A DNA stretch of 48,459 nucleotides. Source: Bacteroidia bacterium (GTDB lineage Bacteria > Bacteroidota > Ignavibacteria > UBA10030). A program made the translations under genes and the position numbers. Below are positions 25,135 through 33,013 of this stretch, in pieces. Below the pieces are notes generated by a model. It was not told the DNA's origin and ran no database searches. It saw nothing but the letters and a program-made list of their open reading frames with translations. How positions within the stretch are numbered: position 1 is the first letter of the stretch; each line of letters opens with the position of its first letter. The stretch spans positions 1 through 48,459 of the forward strand of contig BQML01000026.1 of NCBI GenBank assembly GCA_022180565.1. Direction: 5' to 3'.

Positions 25135-26013
25135 TCAAAACAACTCCGCCTTGCGTTCCCGCAATCGACGGGCTTTCTCTTTGGCAATTGCATTCGGAAG
25201 ACGCGCCTCGGGGAGAATGTCCGGAGAGGCCTCCTCAACAGCCTTCAAGCAGCGATCGAACAGTTCTTCATCCAGCATTTGAACGGCATAGGTCCGGGCA
25301 AAGTACACATAGCTCATCAGAAACCTGCCTTCGCTCACCGCAAGAGCCTTTTCGAAATACTCCTTTGCCTTCTCCGGACGCCCTCCCAGAACCGGCGGAA
25401 CAGATCCTTCCAAAGCCCCGAGAAACATGTACGCGCCGCCGTAATAATAGCCGGGGTCCTTCTCTGCAACAAATTCCATCATGGCGATGACTTGCGGGAG
25501 GTCCGCGAAAGCAGAAAGGTCGTCGCGGCTGATGTTGATGTACCCACCCCACGCAAAAGCGGTCCAGAAAACAGCCGGGACATCCTCTGCATCCATGGTC
25601 TTCAGGGCTTCTTGCATGGCGTGCAGGTCCCGTCCCATCGACTCTATCAACTCCTTGTGGCGGCCAAGAGCACGCTTGCCGTACGTCATGCCCCGCAGGT
25701 AAAACACCCGTGCACGTTCGACGCTGTCATCCTCCATGAACCCAAGTGCATAGGCGCTGTAGCCCTGTGAGGCGAGGAGGAGGAGTTCCTCATTTTCCGG
25801 GTCACCCTTGATCAAGGCCTCGATGATTTTGATGTTCCCGGCGAGGCCTTCGCGGGCAAATTCAAGATCTTCTTCCTGATAATACGCATCGAACCCGTAC
25901 TGCATAATGTCGGCCATGGTCCGGATAGCAAGCTGCTGAACACACCCTGCCAGCAGGAAAAGCAGAAGAAGGGAAAGGAAGGGGGGAAAGGGCGTTGACA
26001 GGCGATTGACCAT
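25135..26013 (-). CDS. TatT-type TRAP accessory lipoprotein
   Basis: A 292-residue lipoprotein of the TRAP-associated T component family, which forms TPR-like helical rings binding the receptor DctP (known from Treponema pallidum Tp0956/Tp0957). ATG 26013 begins a lipoprotein signal with the lipobox LLAGC at about residue 24. TPR-like segments follow (EDLEFAREGLAGNIKIIEAL, AREARVFYLRGMTYGKRAL-like stretch, GRPEKAKEYFEKALAVSEGRF in part). Its stop is close to the DctP start. The frame continues far upstream but that part lies antisense to the permease gene and is not real. No SD is visible; the -10 is only 6 bases from the ATG, so the mRNA may be leaderless. Confidence 0.85.
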   Translation of the reverse strand: MVNRLSTPFPPFLSLLLLFLLAGCVQQLAIRTMADIMQYGFDAYYQEEDLEFAREGLAGNIKIIEALIKGDPENEELLLLASQGYSAYALGFMEDDSVERARVFYLRGMTYGKRALGRHKELIESMGRDLHAMQEALKTMDAEDVPAVFWTAFAWGGYINISRDDLSAFADLPQVIAMMEFVAEKDPGYYYGGAYMFLGALEGSVPPVLGGRPEKAKEYFEKALAVSEGRFLMSYVYFARTYAVQMLDEELFDRCLKAVEEASPDILPEARLPNAIAKEKARRLRERKAELF

Positions 26014-26017
26014 TAAA

Positions 26018-26046
26018 AAAATATACCAAAAAAATCCTAGAGTCAA
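26018..26046 (-). promoter_or_regulatory. Promoter of the TRAP operon
   Basis: On the minus strand TTGACT (26046-26041), then either 17 bp to TATTTT (26023-26018) or 15 bp to TATATT (26025-26020). The start of transcription would fall at or next to the ATG at 26013. Confidence 0.45.
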
Positions 26047-26058
26047 AACACCGCCGGG

Positions 26059-26087
26059 TTGCAGATCGGGAGAATATCTTCTAATTT
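26059..26087 (+). promoter_or_regulatory. Promoter of the ion permease gene
   Basis: TTGCAG (26059-26064), 17 bp spacer, TAATTT (26082-26087). It rules against an earlier translation start at 26059 and favours ATG 26107 with a leader of about 13 bases. Confidence 0.45.
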
Positions 26088-26106
26088 TCGTGGCCACAGC
26101 GAATCC

Positions 26107-27351
26107 ATGAGCCTTTCCCTTGTTGTTCTTCTTCTTGTTCTCCTTCTCATTGCCGTTCGCCGGATCGGGACAATCACTCTTTCCGTCTGGCACATCATGG
26201 GCGCCGGGGCCTGTGTGGTGATCATCACAGGGGAAATTTCCCTTCCAGACGCATTGCGCGCCATTGACCCCGACATCATGATTTTTCTGTTCTGCACGTT
26301 TGTCATCGGGCAAGCGCTTGAAGAAAGCGGTTATCTCGCACATCTCTCGTATGCGATCTTCAAGCGGGCCGGAACCATGAACTCTCTCCTCGCTGTGGTC
26401 ATCGGAGGGTCCGCCGCCGCCTCTGCCCTGCTGATGAACGACACGCTTGCGATCGTGGGAACGCCGGTTATGCTTCTGCTGGCAAAGCGTCACAACATCT
26501 CGCCCAAACCACTGCTCCTCGCCCTGATGTTTTCCATCACCATCGGCAGTGTCCCCAGTCCCATCGGCAACCCGCAGAATCTCTACATCGCCCTCCACAG
26601 CCCGATTCCCAATCCCTTCATCACCTTCCTCGCCTGGCTCTTCATTCCCACCGTTGTGAACCTTGGAGCGGTCTATCTTCTGATCAGGCGCCACCACTCG
26701 GATGAGTTTCATGACGGCATGCTTCGTCATTCCCAGGAACCGATCAAGAATCACCGTCTCGCCGTTCTTGCGAGGATCTCCCTCCAGCTCATGCTTGTCC
26801 TGATTGTTGTGAAAATTCTCCTTGGAATATTTTCGATCCAGGCTGAGCTGCGCCTCACCCACATCGCCGCAGCCTCTGCCCTGCCGATACTTGTCGCCGC
26901 TCCCCGCCGATGGGCACTCTTGAAACGCATCGACTGGCCGACGATGGCATTCTTTGCCGCAATGTTCATCCTCATGCAAAGCGTCTGGAATACCGGGACC
27001 TTTCAGAACATGGTCCGGAATGCCTCCGCCTCCCTGACTTCGATCGAAGCCATCCTTCTCATCGGCATCGTCTTGAGCCAAATTATCTCCAATGTACCTC
27101 TTGTCGCACTCTATCAACCGCTCCTCCTTTCCTCGGGTATTCTCATCCCGGGATTGATGGCGCTCGCCGGAGGAAGCACTATAGCCGGAAACCTCACCAT
27201 CATGGGAGCAGCAAGCAACATAATCGTTCTCCAGTCTGCCGAGAAGCGAGGGTGGGAGGGGATGAGCTATGCGGAGTTTTTCAGGATTGGACTGCCGCTG
27301 ACCTTGATCAATGCATTCGTGTATCTCGCCTACTTCCGGATGATTGTCTAA
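26107..27351 (+). CDS. ArsB/NhaD/SLC13-type anion or ion permease
   Basis: A 414-residue polytopic membrane protein of the ion-transporter superfamily (ArsB/NhaD/CitM-like). About eleven helices are visible. Two similar halves contain the hallmark turns: DIMIFLFCTFVIGQALEESGYL and MNDTLAIVGTPVMLLLAKR in the first, and SQIISNVPLVALYQPLL with GGSTIAGNLTIMGAASNIIV in the second, where the N-T or S-N turns bind ion and substrate. The substrate, for example arsenite, Na+/H+ or a carboxylate, cannot be read. The start ATG 26107 follows a predicted promoter closely. It is divergent from the TRAP operon. Confidence 0.85.
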   Translation: MSLSLVVLLLVLLLIAVRRIGTITLSVWHIMGAGACVVIITGEISLPDALRAIDPDIMIFLFCTFVIGQALEESGYLAHLSYAIFKRAGTMNSLLAVVIGGSAAASALLMNDTLAIVGTPVMLLLAKRHNISPKPLLLALMFSITIGSVPSPIGNPQNLYIALHSPIPNPFITFLAWLFIPTVVNLGAVYLLIRRHHSDEFHDGMLRHSQEPIKNHRLAVLARISLQLMLVLIVVKILLGIFSIQAELRLTHIAAASALPILVAAPRRWALLKRIDWPTMAFFAAMFILMQSVWNTGTFQNMVRNASASLTSIEAILLIGIVLSQIISNVPLVALYQPLLLSSGILIPGLMALAGGSTIAGNLTIMGAASNIIVLQSAEKRGWEGMSYAEFFRIGLPLTLINAFVYLAYFRMIV

Positions 27352-27372
27352 GGTCCACTCCTGACGCTCCCC

Positions 27373-27402
27373 TTGCTTTTCCTTTCAATTTTGCGGTAAT
27401 TA
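27373..27402 (+). promoter_or_regulatory. Possible promoter of lpxH-pbp1A
   Basis: TTGCTT (27373-27378), 18 bp spacer, TAATTA (27397-27402). Just downstream, at 27415-27426, lies a perfect palindrome CCGGATATCCGG, which would fall at the transcript 5' end and could be an operator. Confidence 0.35.
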
Positions 27403-27451
27403 GTCACATGTTCGCCGGATATCCGGTCCTCCTCTGGTCCCCCCCGGATTT

Positions 27452-28231
27452 ATGACTACACGACGCAAATCAATCCGACGCCGCAACGTGACAGCGCGCA
27501 AGGAGAAAGTGTACTTCTTTTCCGACGCGCACCTGGGAATCGGGCCGCCCGAGGAAGACCGGGCTAAGGAACAGCGGATCATTCAGTTCCTTCGATTCGT
27601 CCAACAGGATGCGGAGGAAGTGTTCATTGTCGGTGATCTGTTTGACTATTGGTTTGAGTACCGCAGTGTGGTTCCCAAGGGATACGTTCGCCTGCTGGCT
27701 ACCCTGGCGGAATTGGCTGACGCCGGAATCAGGATCACTCTCGTTGCCGGCAATCACGATTACTGGCACCGCGATTATTTTCCCCGTGAACTTGGCGTCG
27801 AGGTAGAGCGCGACCCGATCGAACGAATCATCCTCGGAAAACGTTTCTACATTCATCACGGGGATGGACTCGTCAAGGACGACCGAGGATATCGATTCCT
27901 CAAGCGCATTCTCCGAAACCGATTCAACATTTGGCTGTTCTCGCTGGTACATCCCGATCTCTCGGGCGCGATTGCCCGTTGGTCATCCGGTACGAGCCGG
28001 CAGTACACTGCCAAGAGGACCTACGAAGACCAGGACATGACCGATTTCGCGGCAGCCAAATTGCGGAATGGATTCGATTTTGTGGTCATGGGGCACCATC
28101 ACGAATCCGCCTCTAAGCAGTTGCCAGGAGGCGTATATGTCAATCTCGGGGATTGGATGAACGAGAACACGTATGCCGTGTTTGACGGTCGTACGCTTTC
28201 CCTGAAGCACTGGAAGAAGGACAATGGCTGA
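27452..28231 (+). CDS. lpxH: UDP-2,3-diacylglucosamine diphosphatase LpxH
   Basis: A 259-residue metallophosphoesterase that cleaves UDP-2,3-diacylglucosamine to lipid X in lipid A synthesis, at the inner face of the inner membrane. All five metal motifs are present: SDAHLG (Asp25, His27), GDLFDYW (Asp62), GNHDYW (Asn101, His102), HHGDG (His135-136) and GHHHE (His215-217). GDLFDYW and the GNHDYW context are typical of LpxH rather than general phosphoesterases. The N-terminus has about 17 basic residues before the first strand; an internal GTG is an alternative start. It overlaps the penicillin-binding protein gene by 8 bases. Confidence 0.9.
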   Translation: MTTRRKSIRRRNVTARKEKVYFFSDAHLGIGPPEEDRAKEQRIIQFLRFVQQDAEEVFIVGDLFDYWFEYRSVVPKGYVRLLATLAELADAGIRITLVAGNHDYWHRDYFPRELGVEVERDPIERIILGKRFYIHHGDGLVKDDRGYRFLKRILRNRFNIWLFSLVHPDLSGAIARWSSGTSRQYTAKRTYEDQDMTDFAAAKLRNGFDFVVMGHHHESASKQLPGGVYVNLGDWMNENTYAVFDGRTLSLKHWKKDNG

Positions 28232-30524
28232 GCGGAAACAATACAGTTCGAAAGCCATGGAGCGGTACTTCACCGACCCCCAGTTTCGTCGGTCAATTCT
28301 GAACGCAGGGAGCGGTTGGATTCGGCGGAACAAACGTATCGCCGCAACGCTTCTTGTTCTGCTCATCGGCTTCGGCGGATGGTACGGCTACCACATCATC
28401 GACGGCCTCCCCTCCCTAGAACAGCTGGAGAATCCGCACCTGGAGATCTCCACCAAGATCTATTCGGCCGACGGGGAGGTGCTGGATCAGTTCTCCGTGA
28501 AGAACCGGACACCCGTCACACTGGATCAGCTCCCGCCCGGATTGGTTGAGGCGCTCATTGCCACTGAAGACAAACAGTTCTATGAACACTGGGGCGTGAA
28601 CGCTTCGCGATTCATCCGCCAGATGGCGATCAATCTCGTGACTCTCCGGCAGGCAGGCGCCAGTACAATCACGCAACAGCTGGCCAGGAACCTCTACAAG
28701 CTCAAGGGCACCGAGGAATCTCTCTTCGACAAGATCACCCGAAAGATACGCGAGTTTATCACCTCCGTTCAGATCGAGCGCAATTTCACGAAAAAGGAAA
28801 TCCTCCAGCTCTACCTGAATGAATCGTATTTTGGGCGATCGGCGTACGGCATTGAATCGGCGGCTCAGGTGTACTTCAAGAAACGCGCCAAGGAACTCCA
28901 TCCTGCGGAGTACACTCTTTTGATCGGAATGCTCAAGGGGCCGACGTACTACGATCCGATCCAACACCTCGACCGCGCCCTTGTGCGAAGAGACATCGTC
29001 ATCAACCAGATGGTCAACGATGACGTGATCAGCAATGAGGACGCCCTGCGGATACGGTCGGACACGTTGAGTTTCCACTTTCCCGATCCGGAGCTTCGAC
29101 AGGGGATCGCCCCTCATTTCGTTGAATGGATCCGCCAACAGCTCGTGCAAAAATCCCGAACGTATGGCTTCAACATCCTTCGCGATGGATTGAAGGTGTA
29201 CACAACGCTCGATGCACGCATGCAGCGGCATGCCAACCGTGCCGTGGAGGAACATATGAAGGAATTCCAGGCAAAGTGGGACACCCTCTGGAACTGGAAC
29301 GCCTATCCGGAGATCCTCGCCGGAAACATCGAGAAGTACATCACGGAAACGGATGCCTACAAGCGCGCCAAGACCCCGGAGGCGAGGGATAGCATTGCCG
29401 CCTCTCTGCGGGCCGATTCGGCGTTCGTGGATTCCGTCCGCGTTCTGGCACGGACCATCGAGGTGGGATTCGTCGTCCTTAACCCCCATGACGGCCATAT
29501 CCTGGCCATGGTCGGCGGCACCAACTTCCGGCAGTTCAAGTACGGACTAAACCATGTGACTCAGATTCGCCGCCAGCCTGGATCCGCGTTCAAGCCTTTT
29601 GTGTACACCGTCGCGGTCGACAACGGTTACTCCGTGGCCACGGAACTGATGAACCAGCCGGTTACCATTCCCATGCCGGACGGAACGCGGTGGACCCCCT
29701 CGAACTACGACGGCGACTTCGGCGGATACTATACCTTGCGTGAAGGCCTGAAGAAATCGATCAACCTCATCGCCGTCCGAGCGATCCTCACCCTGGCGCC
29801 GCCTGAACAGGTTGTTGAGTACGCGAAACGCATGGGGATTCGATCGAAGATCCGGCCGTATCCATCGATTGCGCTCGGATCAGTGGAAGTTTCCCCACTC
29901 GAACTCACGACAGCCTACGGCGTGTTCGCGAACGAGGGCGTGCTGGTGGAACCGATTGCCATTCTCCGCATTGAAGACAAGGATGGAAACGTCATCGAGC
30001 AGAATTTCCCCGAGAAGCGCGAGGCGTTGAGCCGGGAAACCGCCTACATTATGACGGATTTGCTTGAGGGAGTGGTCAATGAGGGTACCGCCCGACGCGT
30101 GCGGGGATACTACCACTATCCGGCGGCGGGAAAAACCGGCACGACCAACGACTATGGCGACGCCTGGTTCGTGGGATTTACGCCCCAGCTCTCGGCAGGC
30201 GTCTGGGTGGGTTTTGACGACAACAGGATCAAGTTCGGCTATGCAGAAGGTCAGGGCGGCCGCGCTGCCGCGCCCATCTGGGCTCGATTCATGAAATACA
30301 CCTACGAAGACCCCGACATTGGAATGAAGCTGGAGTATTTTCAGCGTCCGGACGGCGTCGTGAATGACACGATATGCGTAGAGACGAAAAAGAAGGCGCG
30401 TGAATGGTGCCCCAACAAGATGGAGGAGATCTTCAACGCAAAGTATCCCCTCAGCCTCTGCGACAAACACACCAGCATTCACTGGAACGAGGAACAGCAA
30501 ACCCCCAGCAAGATTCACTGGTAG
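28224..30524 (+). CDS. mrcA: Bifunctional penicillin-binding protein 1A
   Basis: A 766-residue class A PBP that polymerises and cross-links peptidoglycan. One membrane helix lies at about residues 38-57. The glycosyltransferase GT51 domain (about 80-250) has the catalytic Glu115 in ATEDKQFYEHWG, then ASTITQQLARNLY and ESYFGRSAYGIESAAQVYF. The transpeptidase (about 410-700) has Ser454-x-x-Lys457 (SAFK), Ser512-x-Asn514 (SIN) and Lys637-Thr-Gly (KTGTTNDYGDAWFVG). ATG 28224 lies inside the end of lpxH, so the two are coupled. The C-terminal 60 residues are extra and charged. Confidence 0.95.
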   Translation: MAERKQYSSKAMERYFTDPQFRRSILNAGSGWIRRNKRIAATLLVLLIGFGGWYGYHIIDGLPSLEQLENPHLEISTKIYSADGEVLDQFSVKNRTPVTLDQLPPGLVEALIATEDKQFYEHWGVNASRFIRQMAINLVTLRQAGASTITQQLARNLYKLKGTEESLFDKITRKIREFITSVQIERNFTKKEILQLYLNESYFGRSAYGIESAAQVYFKKRAKELHPAEYTLLIGMLKGPTYYDPIQHLDRALVRRDIVINQMVNDDVISNEDALRIRSDTLSFHFPDPELRQGIAPHFVEWIRQQLVQKSRTYGFNILRDGLKVYTTLDARMQRHANRAVEEHMKEFQAKWDTLWNWNAYPEILAGNIEKYITETDAYKRAKTPEARDSIAASLRADSAFVDSVRVLARTIEVGFVVLNPHDGHILAMVGGTNFRQFKYGLNHVTQIRRQPGSAFKPFVYTVAVDNGYSVATELMNQPVTIPMPDGTRWTPSNYDGDFGGYYTLREGLKKSINLIAVRAILTLAPPEQVVEYAKRMGIRSKIRPYPSIALGSVEVSPLELTTAYGVFANEGVLVEPIAILRIEDKDGNVIEQNFPEKREALSRETAYIMTDLLEGVVNEGTARRVRGYYHYPAAGKTGTTNDYGDAWFVGFTPQLSAGVWVGFDDNRIKFGYAEGQGGRAAAPIWARFMKYTYEDPDIGMKLEYFQRPDGVVNDTICVETKKKAREWCPNKMEEIFNAKYPLSLCDKHTSIHWNEEQQTPSKIHW

Positions 30525-30537
30525 TCCCCCCTTACCT

Positions 30538-31665
30538 TCAGAGTTTCTTCGCCCTTCCGGAACCGCTTCGGGCCAATGCCAGCGCCACATCAAGCGCCTC
30601 TCCAACCATCTCCCGAGGAATGTCTTCAACAACGGATGTCTGACCGATACGAACCGGGAGAACGAATCGATTCCTGCCGAGCCGGCCCTTTTTATCCCGG
30701 CCGATAAAAGAGAGAGCCTTCTTCTTGTTGATTCTTCGTAGCCCCACCTTCAGCGGCACCCTCCCAATCAGGCTGGTGATGCGTTCGAAGGAATCCTGCG
30801 ACAAAAGGTTCAGGCGTACGGCGAGGTGACTTTCCGCCGCGAGGCCCAGAAGCACGGCCTCTCCGTGTTTCAACAACCGGTAGCCGCCCTCTGCCTCAAG
30901 CGCGTGCCCGATAGTGTGGCCGCAATTCAGAACAACCCGTTCCCCGGCTTCGCGTTCATCCCGTGAAACAAGCTGGGATTTAAGTTCCACACAGCGGGAA
31001 ACGATGCGAAAGAGTGTGGAGGGATCCAGGTCGAGGAGATTCTTGAGTCCGGATTCAATCCAGGAAAAGAGTTCTTCATCGAGAATGATGCCGTACTTCA
31101 CGATTTCGCCAAGACCGCAGACAACCTCGCGGTGCGGAAGCGTTCTGAGCATGTTGTTGTCGGCAATCACGCACCGCGGCTGATAGAAGGCTCCGATCAT
31201 GTTCTTCCCCAAGGCGTGATTGACCCCTGTCTTTCCTCCAATGGAACTATCCACCTGCGCAAGGAGAGTCGTCGGACAGTGAACCAACGTCAACCCGCGC
31301 TGATACGTTGCGGCAACGAATCCGGCGAGATCGCCGATGACCCCGCCGCCCACTGCCAGAACGGTTGCAGACCTGCCAATGCCGGCGCGAAGCATCCGTG
31401 TATAGATTCGGCCAGCCGTGCCGAGGTTTTTGTACCTTTCCCCCGGCGGAAGAATCACAGGGACAACGGAATACCCCGAAGACGTTAATAACCGCTCAAC
31501 AGCCGGGTAGTGGAGCCGTGCCACATTCCTGTCGCAGACGACAACGATGGGTCCTGACACGGAGTGGTCGTTCAGCAGGCGGGGAAGGGACCGAAGGAGC
31601 CCGTTCCCGACGTACACGGGGTAGGAGCGGTCTCCCAACTCAACGGTAATGGTCTTCTCGGGCAC
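30538..31665 (-). CDS. aroB: 3-dehydroquinate synthase AroB
   Basis: A 375-residue cytosolic enzyme making 3-dehydroquinate from DAHP, the second step of the shikimate pathway. The NAD and metal site motifs are clear: GGGVIGDLAGFVAATYQRG, HCPTTLLAQVDSSIGGKTGVN (in part), NMIGAFYQP and the metal His in LNCGHTIGHALE. It is the last gene of a minus-strand operon and starts 12 bases after the aroK stop. It converges with the penicillin-binding protein gene. The length is normal. Confidence 0.96.
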   Translation of the reverse strand: MPEKTITVELGDRSYPVYVGNGLLRSLPRLLNDHSVSGPIVVVCDRNVARLHYPAVERLLTSSGYSVVPVILPPGERYKNLGTAGRIYTRMLRAGIGRSATVLAVGGGVIGDLAGFVAATYQRGLTLVHCPTTLLAQVDSSIGGKTGVNHALGKNMIGAFYQPRCVIADNNMLRTLPHREVVCGLGEIVKYGIILDEELFSWIESGLKNLLDLDPSTLFRIVSRCVELKSQLVSRDEREAGERVVLNCGHTIGHALEAEGGYRLLKHGEAVLLGLAAESHLAVRLNLLSQDSFERITSLIGRVPLKVGLRRINKKKALSFIGRDKKGRLGRNRFVLPVRIGQTSVVEDIPREMVGEALDVALALARSGSGRAKKL

Positions 31666-31677
31666 AGGGCTTTGGAT

Positions 31678-32238
31678 TCAGATATGCAGAAGGGGACGGA
31701 GGTTTTTCACGATTTCATCGACGGTGATGCCGATTTTCTTTTGCTCCGCAGTCACAATCACATCGGCCCGTTTATAGAATTCTTCGCGCCGCCTCATCAA
31801 TTCTTCGATCTTTTGTCTGAGGGCGCTTTCGTCCAAACGGTTCCCGCCGGAATCCTGGAGAAGCGGCCGATCGACTTTGCTCCGCAATCGCCGCATTGCC
31901 TCTTCGGGGGACACTCGAAGGTAAACAATCCATCCCCGTTCGCGAATCATTCTGAAATTCTCTTCATTGGTCAGCGTTCCTCCCCCAAGGGACACAACGC
32001 CATTCTCCATCGACGCGATGTCCTTCAGAACCTCCCGTTCAAGGGATCGGAACCCCTGCTCACCCATGTCGCTGAAGATCGCATTGATGCTCCTTCCCGC
32101 CTTTTCCTGGATGAGTTCATCCACATCGACAAACGGAAATCCGAGGGTATTGGCAAGAATGGGCCCAATAGTGCTTTTCCCGCTTCCCATGAAGCCTGCA
32201 AGGTAAATCAGTGAGCGTTGGCGTTCTTGATCGGACAT
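31678..32238 (-). CDS. aroK: Shikimate kinase AroK
   Basis: A 186-residue kinase phosphorylating shikimate with ATP. It has the P-loop GSGKST after IYLAGFM, the shikimate-binding DVDELI, the GEQGFRSLEREVL block with the substrate Arg, and the lid region with RPLL. It stands between the outer-membrane protein gene (41 bases upstream) and aroB (12 bases downstream), so AroK and AroB are made together. Confidence 0.95.
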   Translation of the reverse strand: MSDQERQRSLIYLAGFMGSGKSTIGPILANTLGFPFVDVDELIQEKAGRSINAIFSDMGEQGFRSLEREVLKDIASMENGVVSLGGGTLTNEENFRMIRERGWIVYLRVSPEEAMRRLRSKVDRPLLQDSGGNRLDESALRQKIEELMRRREEFYKRADVIVTAEQKKIGITVDEIVKNLRPLLHI

Positions 32239-32279
32239 GCTGGCGTGAAGGCGACGCGCGCAGGCAGAAGTCCCTGCCC

Positions 32280-33002
32280 TTAGAGAATGTCGAACCGCAC
32301 CCCCGCGGAAATCGTCATTCCGTCGACATTGATTCTCGCAGGGATGTCCCCCTGCTGAAGCTGGATTACTTGCCCCCCGTACGATACTGAGGAAACACGA
32401 AATCTGTTCCGAACATCCACCTCCGGATCACGGAACTTCAATCCGGCGACAACCGCAACCCCGGGCATGGCCGCGTATTCCATGTTCACGGAAACATGAA
32501 TGCCGAAACCCGTCCTGTTCCCCACGGCGTCAGCGGACACCCCTGCCACGGAATAGACACGCTGGGTCACATACATTCCAACCCCTCCGCCCATCGACAC
32601 CCTCCACAAGCGGGATCCGAGAGGAACATAGACCTGCCCTCCCACTTCGATCGGAATCATCGAATACCCCTCATCCACCGGCAGGCGACGGGGGGGATTG
32701 ACCGACCCATCGAGACGCATTTCTGATTTCACCTGGGAGAGGTATTCAACGCTCAGGGAAAAATGGAAGCTGGCGTTGAGAGGGTGGACAATGATTTCTC
32801 CCCCGAGGCCCAGAACACCGGTGAACGGCGTCGTGACCGTGCGAAGCTCAAAGGAAGGATTGTTGGGGTTGGGATAAAGTTTGGAGGTGGTAATCAACAG
32901 TCCGCGTGCCGCCACTGCCACTCCCCATTCTGCCGTTTGTGCGCCTGCTGGGGAAAGCCCTAATGCCAGTGCCACCGCCGTCAGCGCGCATCTCCGAACC
33001 AT
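32280..33002 (-). CDS. Outer-membrane beta-barrel-type protein, unknown
   Basis: A 240-residue exported protein. The signal peptide is MVRRCALTAVALALGLSPAGA. The mature part alternates short strands and turns (FHFSLSVEYLSQVKSEMRL, WRVSMGGGVGMYVTQRVYSV, FGIHVSVNMEYAAMPGVAVVAG as partial examples) and ends in GVRFDIL, which fits a small outer-membrane barrel. I do not recognise a named family. It starts 11 bases after the PpiD-like stop, so it may be a client of that chaperone or simply share its operon. Confidence 0.75.
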   Translation of the reverse strand: MVRRCALTAVALALGLSPAGAQTAEWGVAVAARGLLITTSKLYPNPNNPSFELRTVTTPFTGVLGLGGEIIVHPLNASFHFSLSVEYLSQVKSEMRLDGSVNPPRRLPVDEGYSMIPIEVGGQVYVPLGSRLWRVSMGGGVGMYVTQRVYSVAGVSADAVGNRTGFGIHVSVNMEYAAMPGVAVVAGLKFRDPEVDVRNRFRVSSVSYGGQVIQLQQGDIPARINVDGMTISAGVRFDIL

Positions 33003-33013
33003 GTCATACCCGT

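Noticed and set aside
26014-27117. An open reading frame upstream of and in frame with TatT on the minus strand
   Set aside because: It is antisense to the permease gene, has the composition of a shadow frame, and the lipoprotein signal begins at 26013.
27415-27426. Palindrome CCGGATATCCGG before lpxH as a definite operator
   Set aside because: Only 12 bp, in a G+C-rich region, and the nearby promoter is weak; kept only as a remark.
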